A DNA stretch of 64,000 bases from Circinella umbellata (Eukaryota; Mucoromycota; Mucoromycetes; Mucorales; Lichtheimiaceae): NCBI GenBank assembly GCA_025093555.1, contig JAIWNF010000099.1, forward strand, positions 1 to 64,000, written 5' to 3'. Positions 23,655 to 36,289 of the stretch are shown here, in pieces. A model generated the notes under the pieces. That model was not told the origin of the DNA. It was given only the letters and a program-made list of their open reading frames with translations, and made no database searches. The first letter of the stretch is position 1, and each line of letters opens with the position of its first letter. The position numbers and the translations under genes were made by a program.

Positions 23655-25653
23655 CTAAAATTGCATCTTAAAATGGAAAGGACCACCGCTACCACCTCCA
23701 CCAGGAAAGCCCCCACCTCCAAAAGGAAATCCACCTTGAAATTGTTGGAATGGATTGCCACCACGTTGTTGATGGAATGGATGACCACCTCCACCTCCAC
23801 CTTGACCGTTTTCTGGATCGTATGGATCAAAACCATTATCATATTGTTGACGCATTTCTAAATAAATCATCAAAGTAAAAAAAAGACACGTTAATAAAAC
23901 AAATAATTATATCACTTGTGTTTATTTTCTTCGCCTGCGATTAATTTTGCCCATTTTTACTTACCATCATCACTTAATACTTCATTTGCTTGATTAATAT
24001 CCGCCATCTTTTTCTCTACTTCTTCTCTTGAAAGATCACCAGAATATTTGTCTGGATGCCATTCTTGTGCTTTACGTCTATATGCTTTTTTAATCTCTCG
24101 TTTATCTGCATCCCGTGATACATCTAAAATCTTGTAATAATCCCGTCGTTTGCTCTGCCGTAACATTTGTTGTGCTCGTTGTAACATATGTCCTACTCGA
24201 TTGTTTTGTCCGCCGCTCACATCATTGGCCTTTTCCAAAATCCTTACAGCCTCTTCAAATTCGTTTTGTTTTAATTTATAGTCACCCAAATTGATCAATG
24301 CATCTAAATTGTCATCTTGTAATTCCAATGTAGCAGAGCACCATTTATTTACTTGATCTTTACGGTTTTCAGCAGCGATTTTACATGCCAGTTCATAGCA
24401 CTTGATGTGTAGTCGTTTTGGTAAGGATGAAACACCAAGTTCTTTAACCAATTCATCATAAGGTCCATCCAATTCATTAATAACACCCTTAGAGGAAGCT
24501 GTACCAATAATTTTGTTGGAAGCGGTCGCGTATCGTTTGGCATCAAAGTCATCCTGAGCTTTATTGATCTCCTTGTCCATTTTTTTAATATGTCGAAAGA
24601 GTTTTTTACATTGTTTTTGTTCTGGATCGTAGTGTAAACATTGTTTGAGTTGTGCAAGTGCACCTTGAGATTCATAAAGCGAGAAAAAGTTGATTTTGGC
24701 AAGGCGAACCAAGATATCATGATCCGATGGATTCAAATAAGCTGCTCGACTATTATAAGCATATATTAATATTTTTTTTTGTAAATTTTTAAAAGTAGTA
24801 TTCAAATAATTATAATACTCACGTCAAATCACCAGCCGCTTCTTCAATTTCACCTTTAGCAATATGACAATTAGAACGTAAAATACGTAAATGAGTCAAT
24901 TGAGGTGCTGTTGTTATAACATCAGATGCATATCGAATACATTCATCATATTTTTCTTTTTCATATGCATTTTCTGCTGCTTTTAGTGTTGATTCTGCAT
25001 CCTTTACTGATTGAAGCTATATACATAAAAAAATAGAATTTCTTTTCATTAGTTATATATAGCCAGATCAAATAATAATTTACTATTTTCTTTTTTTTTT
25101 TTGATTTGTAAACGTATAATAATAATAATAGAAAAATACGCACCAAAGAAGCTGCCTCAGTATCTTTTGGATGTGATTTAATATATGTTTCCAAATCCTT
25201 CTTTGCTAATTCAAAATCACCTTCTTTTGCATAAATCCGTGCGCGTTGCATCAAAGCTTTTTCAAAATCAGGCTTTAGATCAAGAATTTTCGAGAAATCA
25301 CCTGCTGCTGCATTATTACGTCCCAAAGATAAATAGGCTGTTGCTCGTTTATAATAAGAAAGGTAATTTTCTGGATCTTGTTCTATATATTTAAATTATA
25401 TATATCATATAGTCAGAGCTTAGTTATGCCCGTCGTCGTCATTGTTTTTTGTCACCCGTTCACCAAAAGGAAACCAAAAATGAAAATACTTACGAATGGC
25501 AGCGTCAAAGCTTATCAAAGCATCATTAAACTGACCGGTACTAAGATACTGATTTCCTTCAGAAAGGTGTTGTTGTGTACTTTTGTCTGCTAAAATAGAT
25601 ACAGGAAACAATAACGGAAGTACACATGCGATGAGGTATCGATGGTGTATCAT
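23655..25653 (-). CDS. DNAJC3: ER-lumenal DnaJ/TPR co-chaperone (DNAJC3/p58IPK type)
   Basis: Five exons: 25653-25494, 25382-25144, 25016-24823, 24749-23965, 23857-23655. The phases close to 526 codons plus stop. The start (ATG 25653-25651) gives a hydrophobic signal peptide (residues 1 to about 22, LIACVLPLLFPVSIL). TPR repeats follow (about 25-400; for example NQYLSTGQFNDALISFDAAI, YAKEGDFELAKKDL). A J domain (about 405-465) carries the invariant HPD in WHPDKYSGD and ends in ANEVLSD. The C-terminal tail is Gly/Phe-rich. This order and length match DNAJC3/p58IPK, a lumenal co-chaperone that hands misfolded clients to the ER Hsp70 (BiP/Kar2). No KDEL-type retention signal is seen at the C-terminus (it ends FHFKMQF). 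The gene is divergent from the F-box gene. Confidence 0.93.
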
Positions 25654-25795
25654 TTCGTAAAGGGAAAAAAAAGGTATTGAATAAAACAAAGAGAAGAATT
25701 GAAAATTTAAAAAAAGAAGAAAAGATATAACTTCTTTACCAGGAATGGCAAATGCAATTGAAATCCAGCAGTGTAATTTTATGTGGGTTATTTTT

Positions 25796-25821
25796 ATTGG
25801 ATAATTGTTAGTGACCATTGG
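25796..25821 (-). promoter_or_regulatory. Two CCAAT boxes upstream of the DNAJC3-like gene
   Basis: Reverse-strand CCAAT at 25821-25817 and 25800-25796, about 145-170 bp before the start codon. They do not form the CCAAT-N9-CCACG arrangement of animal ER-stress elements. Function is inferred from position only. The remaining divergent region to 26413 has no supported gene. Confidence 0.3.
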
Positions 25822-26413
25822 CTAAAGTCAATAAGGTTTCTGTGGTAGATACTACAAATGAAATTAAATTAACTATACCCAATCATTTAAAGTGTTAGGA
25901 ATTTGTTGTCTTGCCAACAAATTTAATAATAGCCCCTGGACTTATAGAATAATCTGTGTGGATACTCAAAAAAGTATATCTTAGCTGATTGAACAAGAAT
26001 AAGCATGATATCTATCTCTGCGAAAGAGATATAAAAAGTCGTTTAAATGAAAAGGCTTACTATGTGTTATGCGCAACAAAGTTGTTGCTAAAAGTGATTA
26101 TTTAATTTACAAAAGAAATGGGATGAAATATGTTTATTATTACCCCATCAGTTCTTTTCGAAGATGATGTGTCGTCTCAGCTGGAATCCGTAATAAAATT
26201 TTGTGTCACTGTACACAGCCCACTTTTAGGATTCCTAACCATGAGCATAGCTTGGTACCTTTTCTCTTTCCCCATCAACTACCCGCTTACTCTTTTCTTT
26301 AAAAAACATTATTTGCGATCCAATTTAGCACCAACACCATTTTGTAATAATAATAATAATAATAATTAGTTGAAAGGCTGATTCAAAAGAAGACTGAATT
26401 TATAAACACAACG

Positions 26414-28250
26414 ATGACAATTCAGGTAAACCCAAAGGCCATCTTGGACAACAAGAGTACTGCGAAACAAACAACTGGTAACATTGATTTTATCACCAAA
26501 AGTCCATACGAAATATTATGCAATATTCTTGGTTGCTTTGATATTAACACCATATGCACATGTGTTTTTGTTTGCCGTGCATGGCGTAGTAAAATTATAA
26601 ACTGTCATGAACCGTGGCGTCAGTTGTCATTGAAACTTGCACAACAAGACGCTTTGGATAGTGAAAATAATATTCCATTTTCTAGCGTGTCAAAATACAC
26701 ACATGAATTAAACCTTTCTTTTTCTGCGAATGATATCACACGGACGATGAAATTGTTTCAAGGACTGAATCTCGCTCATTTACGGTCACTTAAGTTGTTG
26801 ATAAGCAGTAAAGTTTATAACCAATTGGGAGAAAAGACTAGGGGGACAGATTAGATGTAAAAATAAAGAAAGTGGATAGACTGAATAGTTTAATGTTTTT
26901 TTTTCTATTATAGGTTACCTTTCCAACGGCATTATTTTGGATGAAACATTATACAACACACTCTCATTGATAGGAGCGAACTTAAAATCACTTTGGATCG
27001 AATGGAATTGTAGATTAACTGGAATAAAATTAAATCGTATTTTGACAGCTTGTCAAAATCTTACAAGCGTTCGTTGCATTACAAATGATATTATTGACTG
27101 GACTGTATCACACATCACAGCACTCCGTTTGATACATCTTGAGCCAACGACACGTATCAATTCTGTCGACCGATTAGAATCACTTTTGCAACACTCGCCA
27201 GATCTTTGTCATCTTGAACTTCGTTGTGTGCATACACTTTCAATTTTACCAACAATCCATAAATATTACCCTCATCCGCAGCTCATCACATTGATATCTA
27301 ACAAGGCACATTTTCAGAGACAGTTTGGGCCTGTTCGAATCCCACCAATGGATATGATGCAACAAGAAGGAAAACTTCAATGTTTAATGCTCTCTGCCAT
27401 GGGTTCTACCGAAAAGATATTACCATCCATCCTCGAGAATAGTCGAAATACTTTACAAACATTGTGCTTGGATATTGGAGTCTATCATCCCCGTCGAAAT
27501 CATGAAGAAATAATGCTACCAACAACTTGGGAACTGCCACTCTTTGTTTCTTCTACACCAATTCCCCTTTTGACCTATCTCCATATCTCAGACTCTTCGT
27601 GGAGAGACCGCACAATCTCATTTTTTCGTGATCACCTTCCTAATACGTTACGTTGTTGTCCTGCTTTAACAACCCTTGTGCTTGAACGTTTTTCACAAAC
27701 AAGAGAAGATTATATTATCGAGGACAATATCTATACTATTATACAACAACTCACAAAAATTTCATGTTTGCGGTTAATCAATTTTTCTGTCAATGGACCT
27801 CATTTTAAGCGACTCTTGCAACATTATGCACAGATTCAGACGACAGCATCTACAAATAATACCTATCATCCACTACGTCAATTGGCTATTCTTAATAATG
27901 ATAGCGTGACACCAGTAAAAAGTAATATTTTATGGTACGTTGTGCGAATTACATCACTAGAACAACTTCAATTACGTTGTCCACATATGGATGTGACAGA
28001 TGCAGATATGGCAGATTTTACTTATTTTATACGCAGATTGATGACATGTCTTATCCATCTTGAATTGGATAGTATGCCTATTCATGAATCGGCTGCTGAA
28101 AACCTTGCTCGATGCGATAATTTGTGGACGCTAACAATACAAGGTAATAATGTACAGGAAATGACAAATGAAGATATCCAGGTATTAGAAACAAGTGGTA
28201 AGGTTGTGATCCGGAGAACCAATACGATAACAGTTAATAATAATAATTAA
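26414..28250 (+). CDS. F-box protein with leucine-rich-repeat-like C-terminal region
   Basis: Two exons, 26414-26807 and 26914-28250, joined in phase 1 (donor A|GTAAAG, acceptor TATTATAG), giving 576 residues. If unspliced, the first frame would stop at 26854. The N-terminus (about residues 28-75) is an F-box: KSPYEILCNILGCFD, then CVFVCRAWRSKI and WRQLSL. The rest is Leu-rich with repeated LxxLxL patterns (LRSLKLLIS, LKSLWIEWN, LCHLELRCV, LTYLHIS, LEQLQLRCP), as in fungal F-box/LRR proteins. These link substrates to SCF ubiquitin ligases through Skp1. The substrate is unknown. It is convergent with the Dicer gene, with 238 bp between the two stop codons. Confidence 0.85.
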
Positions 28251-28488
28251 AATATCCACTGTATGTACGATGGTGTATTGGTGTATTTATAGTCATTTGT
28301 GTACGTCTCATTTCATTTTATGTCTTAGTTTACTACGTAATAAAATTATCAAGATCACAGTGCTATAACATGTATTTTATGAGATTAAAGATTATGTAGC
28401 TTTTTATTGTTATTATCAATTTACAATGATTCAATTCTATATTAATCAGTGCGTTATTGTTTTACCAATAGAATAATAACTTTACTTT

Positions 28489-31400
28489 TCATAGAATACA
28501 CATATCCTCATTTTCTTCTTCTTCAAACTTTTTCTTACGACAACTCGTAATAGTACAATTGCAAACTCTTTTCAACAAACCAGGGTCTTCTTGTAAACGT
28601 AATAATCCTTTGGTAGCTGCATCTTGTCTAGCTGACGCTTTATTGTGACCTGCACCTGTGGCAAGAGGTTTGCCATGTAAGAAAATGACACATTTTTGGC
28701 TTTCTCCCGAGGTGGATGCTGCTGTATGATTTCTGACAAACAAGAAGAACATTGTTATACTGAAATATTCATAATAAAACATTCTTAAATTATTGACAGC
28801 AAAACAATACTTACTCAAACATAAAACCTTCACAGCCTAAACGTTGTAGATCAGTGGTAAATTTAAAAGCAGGATGAACATTAAGTGTTTCTGGTCGAAT
28901 ATGTCTCTCAAAAATGGGTATCATCCATTTTTCAAATAAGGTTTCAACAGGAGCTATATCAAATCCAGCATCCACAAATACTGCACCAAGCATACTTTCT
29001 ACCACATCTCCTAAAACCTTTGGAATTGTCATGTCAGCCCAGACCTCGCCTACATTGTCACCATCATCAATCGAATCCATATTTTCCAAGTCATAATGAA
29101 ATTGTTCAAGAGCTTTCACCAATTGGCTTGAATAATGAATAATCTCCGTATGTAATTGATTTCGTGCACAAATAATGCCCAAGACGTGATTATTGACACA
29201 TGCTCTCTTTAATTCAGTAAGTAAACCCGGCCCAGCTTTTGGATATTTTTTGAAAAGATAGCGAGTAACTAAGAAATCCAAAATAGAATCACCCAAGAAT
29301 TCCAATCGTTGGTAGCAAGGAGCAGTAGAATTGGGTAAACTAGCATGTGTTAAGGCTTCATTAATCAAAAGAGGGTTATGAAATGTGTAGTTACAAATAG
29401 TTTCTTGTATTTTTTGAATATTGACTTTTTGTAACGATGCCTTGGCTTCATAACGAGGAGAGAACTCTTTGGATTGAATTTGATGGGCAAGATATATGGA
29501 CGAGAAATCTGACCATTGTTTGATTTCTTCGAATGGAATTTGCATTTGTATGGCTGTATGAAGTACGGCTTCTAGCCCATAGCTTACGTATGCAGCACCA
29601 AGAGATGCTTCAATAATATCCGCCAGAGTTTTATCGGAAATCGTGTGACGATGTAATTCTTGAAGTTGTTTTGGGCTATCTTGTGGAGAAGTAAAATGAT
29701 GTGGACGCCAGTAACGACGATTAAATGAATGACTGTTGACATAACGATATATTTTAAGACGTTTAGCAGCTCGATATAGTGCTCGATTAGAAACAATACG
29801 AATTCGAAGACAATGAAGTTCACCTTCATCAGATAATGGAAATTTGATATATAATCGAATGCTCGAAATGAACTTGAGTATCGAGTCTATTATAATTTAT
29901 TTATTCGAAAATGACCAAAGTAAGCAAGAAATAATCTATGTACTTGTTTGAACAAATGAACGGAATGAACAAATATAATCTTTAATACATACCACCCAAC
30001 GTTTCCAATCGTTCATAATTTAATGCCATCGTTGCAGAAGGTGTTGTAAAAGCTTTTAGGAGCAAATCATGAGAAATCGGTAAATCATAACACAGGCCAG
30101 CTTCTTTGACCAACAAATAAGAGTCGAGACGCGTCATAATGGATGGAAGCAACATGGCTGATTGATAAACGCTTGCACTGACCCAAAACACTTTACAGAG
30201 CTCGGGTATTACAAATGTGGCCGTTTGGCTTTTTTCTTGAGGGACCGATTCTTCTATGGGTATCAAAAAGTTCATGACCTTTTGAACTCGTTGCACTCGT
30301 ATCATAGGTTGTTCCATCCTAATCACTTCCTTTTTGATTTTTTTGTTGAAATTATCCAAATAATAGGCAGCAAACGTTTCATAATTTGTTTCTCGAATTT
30401 TCATATCGTTGGGTGGAGGTGAATCCGGATGTAAATCATGACAAATATTTTTAATCAAATAAGGTCTAGAAGAGTTTTCGCCAAAATCAATCAAGAGTTT
30501 ATCATGTGTATATTTTTCCAAATGATCTGAATCGACTTTAGGTTGATCCTTGGCAATTGTTTGATTCACTTCATTCCAATCAATCGTATCAATAGGAGAA
30601 ACCCCGTTAATTTTTGTTGTTGCTGAATACTCAATATTATCTGTATGATATGTTTTCAAAGGTGCAAAAAAGTAAGGGAAATCGAGAGATGGACATTGAA
30701 AGTCTTTGTTGATAATAGCTGAACAAATAGATAACGTGAAGTTAGCTAGTTTATCTAATGTGGATCGATTAATTTGAAAATTGGTTGGTTGAGAACGTAA
30801 TCCAATCTTAAATGGGATGCTTTTTTTGTAAAGCTGAAAATCTGGGATAAGTGGTAATTGTTTCCAAGTTATTAATGCCATTTGACGAACTTTGAATTGT
30901 GGGTCTTTGATTTCAATAAGAATGATGGTCATCCATACATTAAACAGACTTTCTGTAATATTCTCAAGTCCATCAACATTTACATCAACTACATCAAGCT
31001 CGAGTTCAGATGTATTTTCGGTTTCGGATGTTGTTAGAGCTGTTGTTGATGATAATGATAATGTAGATCTACTACTGGTTGATGAAGGGGAAGTTTGCAT
31101 ATGTAATGGCTGATCAACTGAGTACTGGATGGCTCCGGTGTCAAATACATTAGTTATATTGTGAGTGGCTTTACTCGTTCTGTTGGGGACAACTTTCGAC
31201 TGGTTTGATATTGAGTCGCTAAAGGTCAGTTGACTCGTTGCAACAGGTAATGTATTAGATAGTCTATCAATCGAATCGTCAATCAATGATTGATCGGACA
31301 AATTATTGTTTATCGGATTAGAATCGAGGTTCATGTGTGAACCCTCTAATCTTTCTATCTTATCTGACAATTGTTGTTGTGATTGCGGTCCAAACATTTG

Positions 31401-34200
31401 ATGCTGTACTTCTTTCCTCCAATTACTCGACTATATATCATCCACTTAATAAGTATATAGAGTATTCCGACTTTTTTTTTATCAATAATAATGAAATATT
31501 TTATATTTACATGCGCAATTGTTAGGTCCCTGTCATCCTCGAAACTAAATTGTTCATTTCTGTAATACATTTCCCCGTCATTTTGTTCTCGTTCCCAAAA
31601 TCGCGGTGTTCTCTTTTCATATATATGTTTTCTTCGTCTACTGCCAATAACTTGACCATTTTCATCTAATTCCGGTGCCAAATCACCCAAAATATGTCGT
31701 TTCATATTTTTTGGTCGTAAATGATCATCCAAAGCACCCAATTTATGTAATTGAACAGCTGCTTGAAAAGCTGCCAAATGTTTTGCTTTCGTCTTGCTTC
31801 TTACAACCGAAGATGTTACTTCATTTAAAGCTGCATTGATCGGTAATTGTAATGTACATACGAAATTCTCACCAATTTTATCAATATCAAAGATGGGTTT
31901 AAGAGTACAGAAAGCATCGGATGGAAGTGAGCCAACATACAGATAAATTAATGTTACAGCGTGATATAAAGTAATCTTGGCATTTGAGTTTTCCACCTTG
32001 TAAACATATTTGGTAAAGTCTTCGTCGTCCTCTTCATATTCGTCGTCATCATCAATGCCGTTGCAAAGATTATACATATTTTGTGTTGGATGTTCCTCAC
32101 AAAAACTCTTCATCTTGACTTCAAGTGCTCTGAACTCTTCTACCTTGTCATATTGACCATCAGTATTTTCTTCCACCATAATGTAATAAATTGAATTTCT
32201 ACTACGTGCTCTCCCGCGAGATTGGATATAACCAATTAATGTAGTAAAAAAATCAAATCTGAAAAAAGTAAGAATTAAATTATCCACATAAAAAACCATT
32301 ATCTATATTTTTAATCAATTTTATATAGTCAACATTATTGTTATTCTTATTGTTTACCTAATGACAACATTACATGCTTGGATATCTAGACCTTCTTCTG
32401 CAACATTGGTAGCAATTAAGAGATTCAATTCACCTGTTTTGAACCGCTGAATAACCTGATTTTGTTTTTTAAATGTCATTTGAACATCACCATCATCATT
32501 TGTTCCATGACCCATTAGAATATCACTTCTAATTACATTATCAAAGTTGCGAAACGATTTGATTAATAAATTTAGTGCAACTGCTGTGTGTCGACGTTCC
32601 ACGAAAATAATACAGTTTAAATCATCTTTTTGTCGAAGCTCATTCAAAAGGTTGATTAATTTTGCCACTTTAAATGAAAATAATGAAGAATCATTGATAT
32701 CAGGATTATTTGGCGGTCCAGTAAGATTATCGTTATTTTGAGTTAGTTGGTAAGCTTCAACAATAGCACGATTCTCTTCTTCTTCTTCTTTTTCAACGAG
32801 TTGATTCAAAGGTAAACCATACTTGTTATTATTTTTAATTTGAACAGCAACACGATCAGCTTGTTCATTCAGTAGATGTTTCCAAAGTTGATCACAGCAC
32901 CAAGGACCTAATTGTTTTAAAACATTGTTTGTTGCTTTAATAAGTCGTTTATAACGGTCGAAAATTATGATTTTTCTTTCAATCTGATCAGATAATCGAG
33001 TGGCATCATATTCGTTTATTGTAGTATAGGGTATGAATACTTCTTCAGCGCGTGGAACTACTTTTGTAATGGTGCCATTTATTATTGTATAGACTCGACT
33101 GTCAAGATTACGTTCCAAATCACTATTTTTAATAATAATATTAGCTCTTTTTTGTTATTGTATATTGTCATTATACTACGCAACATTTTTATGATAAAAA
33201 AATGACATACAAGATAGCCTTTTCAACACTTTTAGTTGCTCCATGAACCGGAGATGCTGTCATTCCAAATATTTTTGGTCGATTTCTAATATCATCAAAT
33301 TGTTCATAATGTTCTTTCATAATAAGACGATAAGGATGTTTTTTAATACAATGATGACATTCATCGAAAATAATCAAGTTAATCTAAATAAACAATATAA
33401 GTATTTTTAAAACATGAAAAATAAATACGTAGAATAGTTGTATATAGATATAACAAAACTTTCTAACCTGTGTCATTTCAATAAAGCCATGTCGAAGAAT
33501 ATCAAGAAATATTTGTGCTGTCATAACACAAATATCATTTTCTTCAAAAATTTGTTTCCAATTCTCTTCACTCCATTTATCAATACCCATTTCACCAACT
33601 ATTCGTTCGATATTAGCATCACAGTTGGATTTAATGGCATTACATTGTTGAAATACCAAAGGTACTCGATCAACAAGAAAAAATGTAATTTTTTTCTGAA
33701 TATATATTAGTGTTTTATCAAACATTCTTTTCCTAAATATAAAGAAAAAACAAAAGGCTTACATTTTCCCCTTTTAATCGATGTTCTCGTTCTTTTGCTA
33801 GAATATGTTTAATCAACATAATGGCAATCAATGTTTTACCACTTCCAGTATCTAAAACTGCCAATACATTTTCATTCACTGCTTTTTGAAATAATTCATA
33901 TTGATAATCTCGAGGTGGTAATTCTTGTTGTATTTCTTTTTGAGATTCTGAGTTGTCAATATCATTAAGTATACTATTGGTGGCAGCATTCTGTAAAGCA
34001 TAATATTGCTGCTCTAAGTCAGGTGTAATATTATTAGTGACAGTCGTACTAATAGAAGGTAATACGTCTAGAAATTCGGAATCAATGTAACGTAACAATT
34101 GTTCTCGATCTTCATTGTTCATTGTATTTTCAATCTCATCAGGAATGAATGGAATAATATTACCGTTGTCATTGTTGTTGTCTTTATTAGTATTGGCCAT
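28489..34200 (-). CDS. dcl: Dicer-like ribonuclease III
   Basis: Eight exons: 34200-33763, 33695-33468, 33383-33211, 33122-32358, 32258-31511, 31430-29993, 29886-28815, 28732-28489; about 1701 residues, all phases consistent. The first in-frame ATG is 34200-34198. Domains in order: DExD helicase with Walker A (LDTGSGKT) and DECH box; helicase C with motif VI (QSRGRAR); dimerisation domain ([15 protein letters not shown] to [13 protein letters not shown]); Ser/Thr-rich linker; PAZ-like region ([18 protein letters not shown]); RNase IIIa (ERLETLGDS, split by intron 6, with [14 protein letters not shown]); RNase IIIb ([12 protein letters not shown] with [14 protein letters not shown]); dsRBD ([16 protein letters not shown]). 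Catalytic acidic residues of both RNase III domains are present. It cuts dsRNA into small RNAs for gene silencing. Confidence 0.95.
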
Positions 34201-35400
34201 TTTTGTTGTTGCTGTTGCTGTTGTTGTCACTCAGTATATCTAAAGTAGAAGAAACGCATTCCCCCCAAAAAAATCACTGTTGTTACAACTTTATTTTTTT
34301 TTATTCACACAGTATAACAAGAAGAAAAAAAAAGAAAGTGATGGAAAAAAATACTTGATTATTGTTTAACATAAAGAATGGGTTTGTGATACATATGCAA
34401 AATATTCTTGTAGAAGTGATATATGTATCTAATCACATGTGGTTAAAAAAGACTCTATTACTGCGGTAGAAATTATTTTATTTATGCGTCTTCTCTTTTT
34501 TTTTTAACAGTAGTAAGGGATTGTTTCATATGATTGATTGTTTATAATTGTGAATATTTTAGGTGGTACAAAAATATGCCACTCTTCGTACTGCTTAAAT
34601 AAAAGTATTCTCAAACTTGTGGTGGCCATTTTTATAATATCTGAAAGACATATATATTAGTTTGATTTTTTAACGCTCTCAGGTACATCACTGTTGGCGT
34701 GGCTACCCAATAAAAAGAAAGGCACTATGATGTCTTTGAATCGGCCAATCAATTTAGACTAGTGTATTTGCTGATGCTGCATAATAAGAAATGGGAAAAT
34801 ACTCAAGAAGGAACAAGAGGCTATAAAAAACAGGGTTATTACTGTCATACTCCTTTTCTTTAAAAAATCATGTCAACTTAAAATATATTTGTACTTTGTC
34901 ATGTCAAATTCGTCACAAATTCAAAGTGGTTACGTAACTTGTCAATGAGATTATTTTGTGGTAAGACTCTTAGTTTAAATTAAAGGAATGACTACGAGCG
35001 CGCCGTACGTATATTGTAACCATAAAAAAAATCCAATAACAAAGGAGCGAAACAGTATGGAAAAGATCAAAAGGTAGTACCAAATTTGGGCATCTATTAA
35101 TCATAATAATTTTTTTTACGTTATAGATAAAAAGGATTACAAGAAAAAGACATATACATTACAATATAAAAGATAAGTGGGATCATATAAAGAGTAGCTG
35201 AAAAAAAAAAGATTATCATAGAACAAAGAATGCTTTGTATTATACAAATTGCGAAGTAACAAAATGTCGTATAAGTACAGAAGAAGAAAGAAATCGGGGC
35301 ATAGAAGAATGTGAAAAAAAATGACATATATATAATACAAATGATATAAAATATTGAAATTAATATATTAAATAAAAACGATAATTTTTGGAAATTTCTT
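34201..35400. other. Dicer upstream region; no gene
   Basis: AT-rich with T-runs. Overlapping hydrophobic frames on the minus strand around 35121-35340 look like AT-bias products rather than genes. The Dicer promoter must lie in the right-hand neighbourhood of 34200, but no specific motif could be assigned. Confidence 0.4.
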
Positions 35401-36214
35401 TTACAAGTCATCATCTTCGTCTTTTGGCTCGTGGTGGACTCTGGAGCCAAAATTTTGACTGTTAAACAATATTTCTTTTGCATAATTATAAGAAATATCA
35501 TTGTAATCTTGTTGTAGCAACTGAACACAAGCCTCAGGGACAAGGACACTTTGCAGAAAAGGTAGCGACATAAGGGGTTTAGTGTTTTCAAATGTTATTT
35601 TTTTTGTTAACATGAACTCGTGTTGCAAAACCTTGAAAATTATTGCTGAACAACGGTTCCTGTAATACCCAGCCTATCCGTATTATTGTATATAATACCT
35701 ATCATTAGTATATGTGCAATAATTTTATTACGTGCATACTTATTTGAAAATGTCATTACCGATGCTTTATCAAAGCGAAAATACTGACCAGAAGTTGATC
35801 TTGATTTGGTCACACCGTTCTGCTTAATGAATTCTATTTCGGCTTTTAGAAAAGAACTGTCTAATGTGCCTTTTGCAATCATGAGTAAAGAGTCTTTTAA
35901 TGAAAATTTCTTTGTGGCAAAGCTTTGAAATCAATTTCCATTGGGTAACTCGCTTCATTTGCTTCTTTTTTATGAACAATTTTAACACGATGCACCCTAC
36001 AAAAATTCAGTTTTACATTTATGGTAGTTCGTCGTTCAGGAGTTCGACTACGGTAACAGACAGAAACATTTCCATTTGTTTTTGCCATTTATTCTTGAAT
36101 GCTTCATTTTTGCCCAGGTATTCGTCGTACTCCTTTTTGACAGCCTGAGTCATAGGGACCGAAGGGTTGCTCAAAGGAGCCAAGCAAAACGGACATTTAA
36201 TTACACCTATTAAT
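35401..36214 (-). pseudogene. Unassigned multi-exon gene with CPFC motif and acidic C-terminus, probably broken
   Basis: The first recognisable exon (36214 downward, after a TTAATAG acceptor) starts with KCPFCLAPLSNPSVPMTQ, a half zinc-ribbon-like Cys pair, followed by KEYDEYLGKNEAFKNKW. Later segments (36000-35900, 35882-35760) are in different frames: HRVKIVHKKEANEASYPMEI, then GTLDSSFLKAEIEFIKQNG and GQYFRFDKAS. The last exon (about 35645-35401) reads LQSVLVPEACVQLLQQDYND and ends in DEDDDL. Frame changes between segments suggest decay or missed introns. It follows copy D on the same strand and may be spliced to it. The family is not recognised. Confidence 0.45.
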
Positions 36215-36289
36215 ATTTATATATGAGTAAGTTGTTAGAAGAAAAATGATAGACATAATTTAATTATAATAGCACTCTTTTTACCTAAA

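Noticed and set aside
26130..26369. Independent gene just upstream of the F-box gene
   Set aside because: It ends in an (AAT)n run read as Asn, has no homologous motif, and lies in the likely promoter/5' UTR of the F-box gene.
35121..35591. Large hydrophobic reading frame upstream of Dicer
   Set aside because: Its composition (F, I, L, Y runs) is what AT-rich DNA gives by chance. It overlaps, in another frame, the better-supported exon ending DEDDDL.
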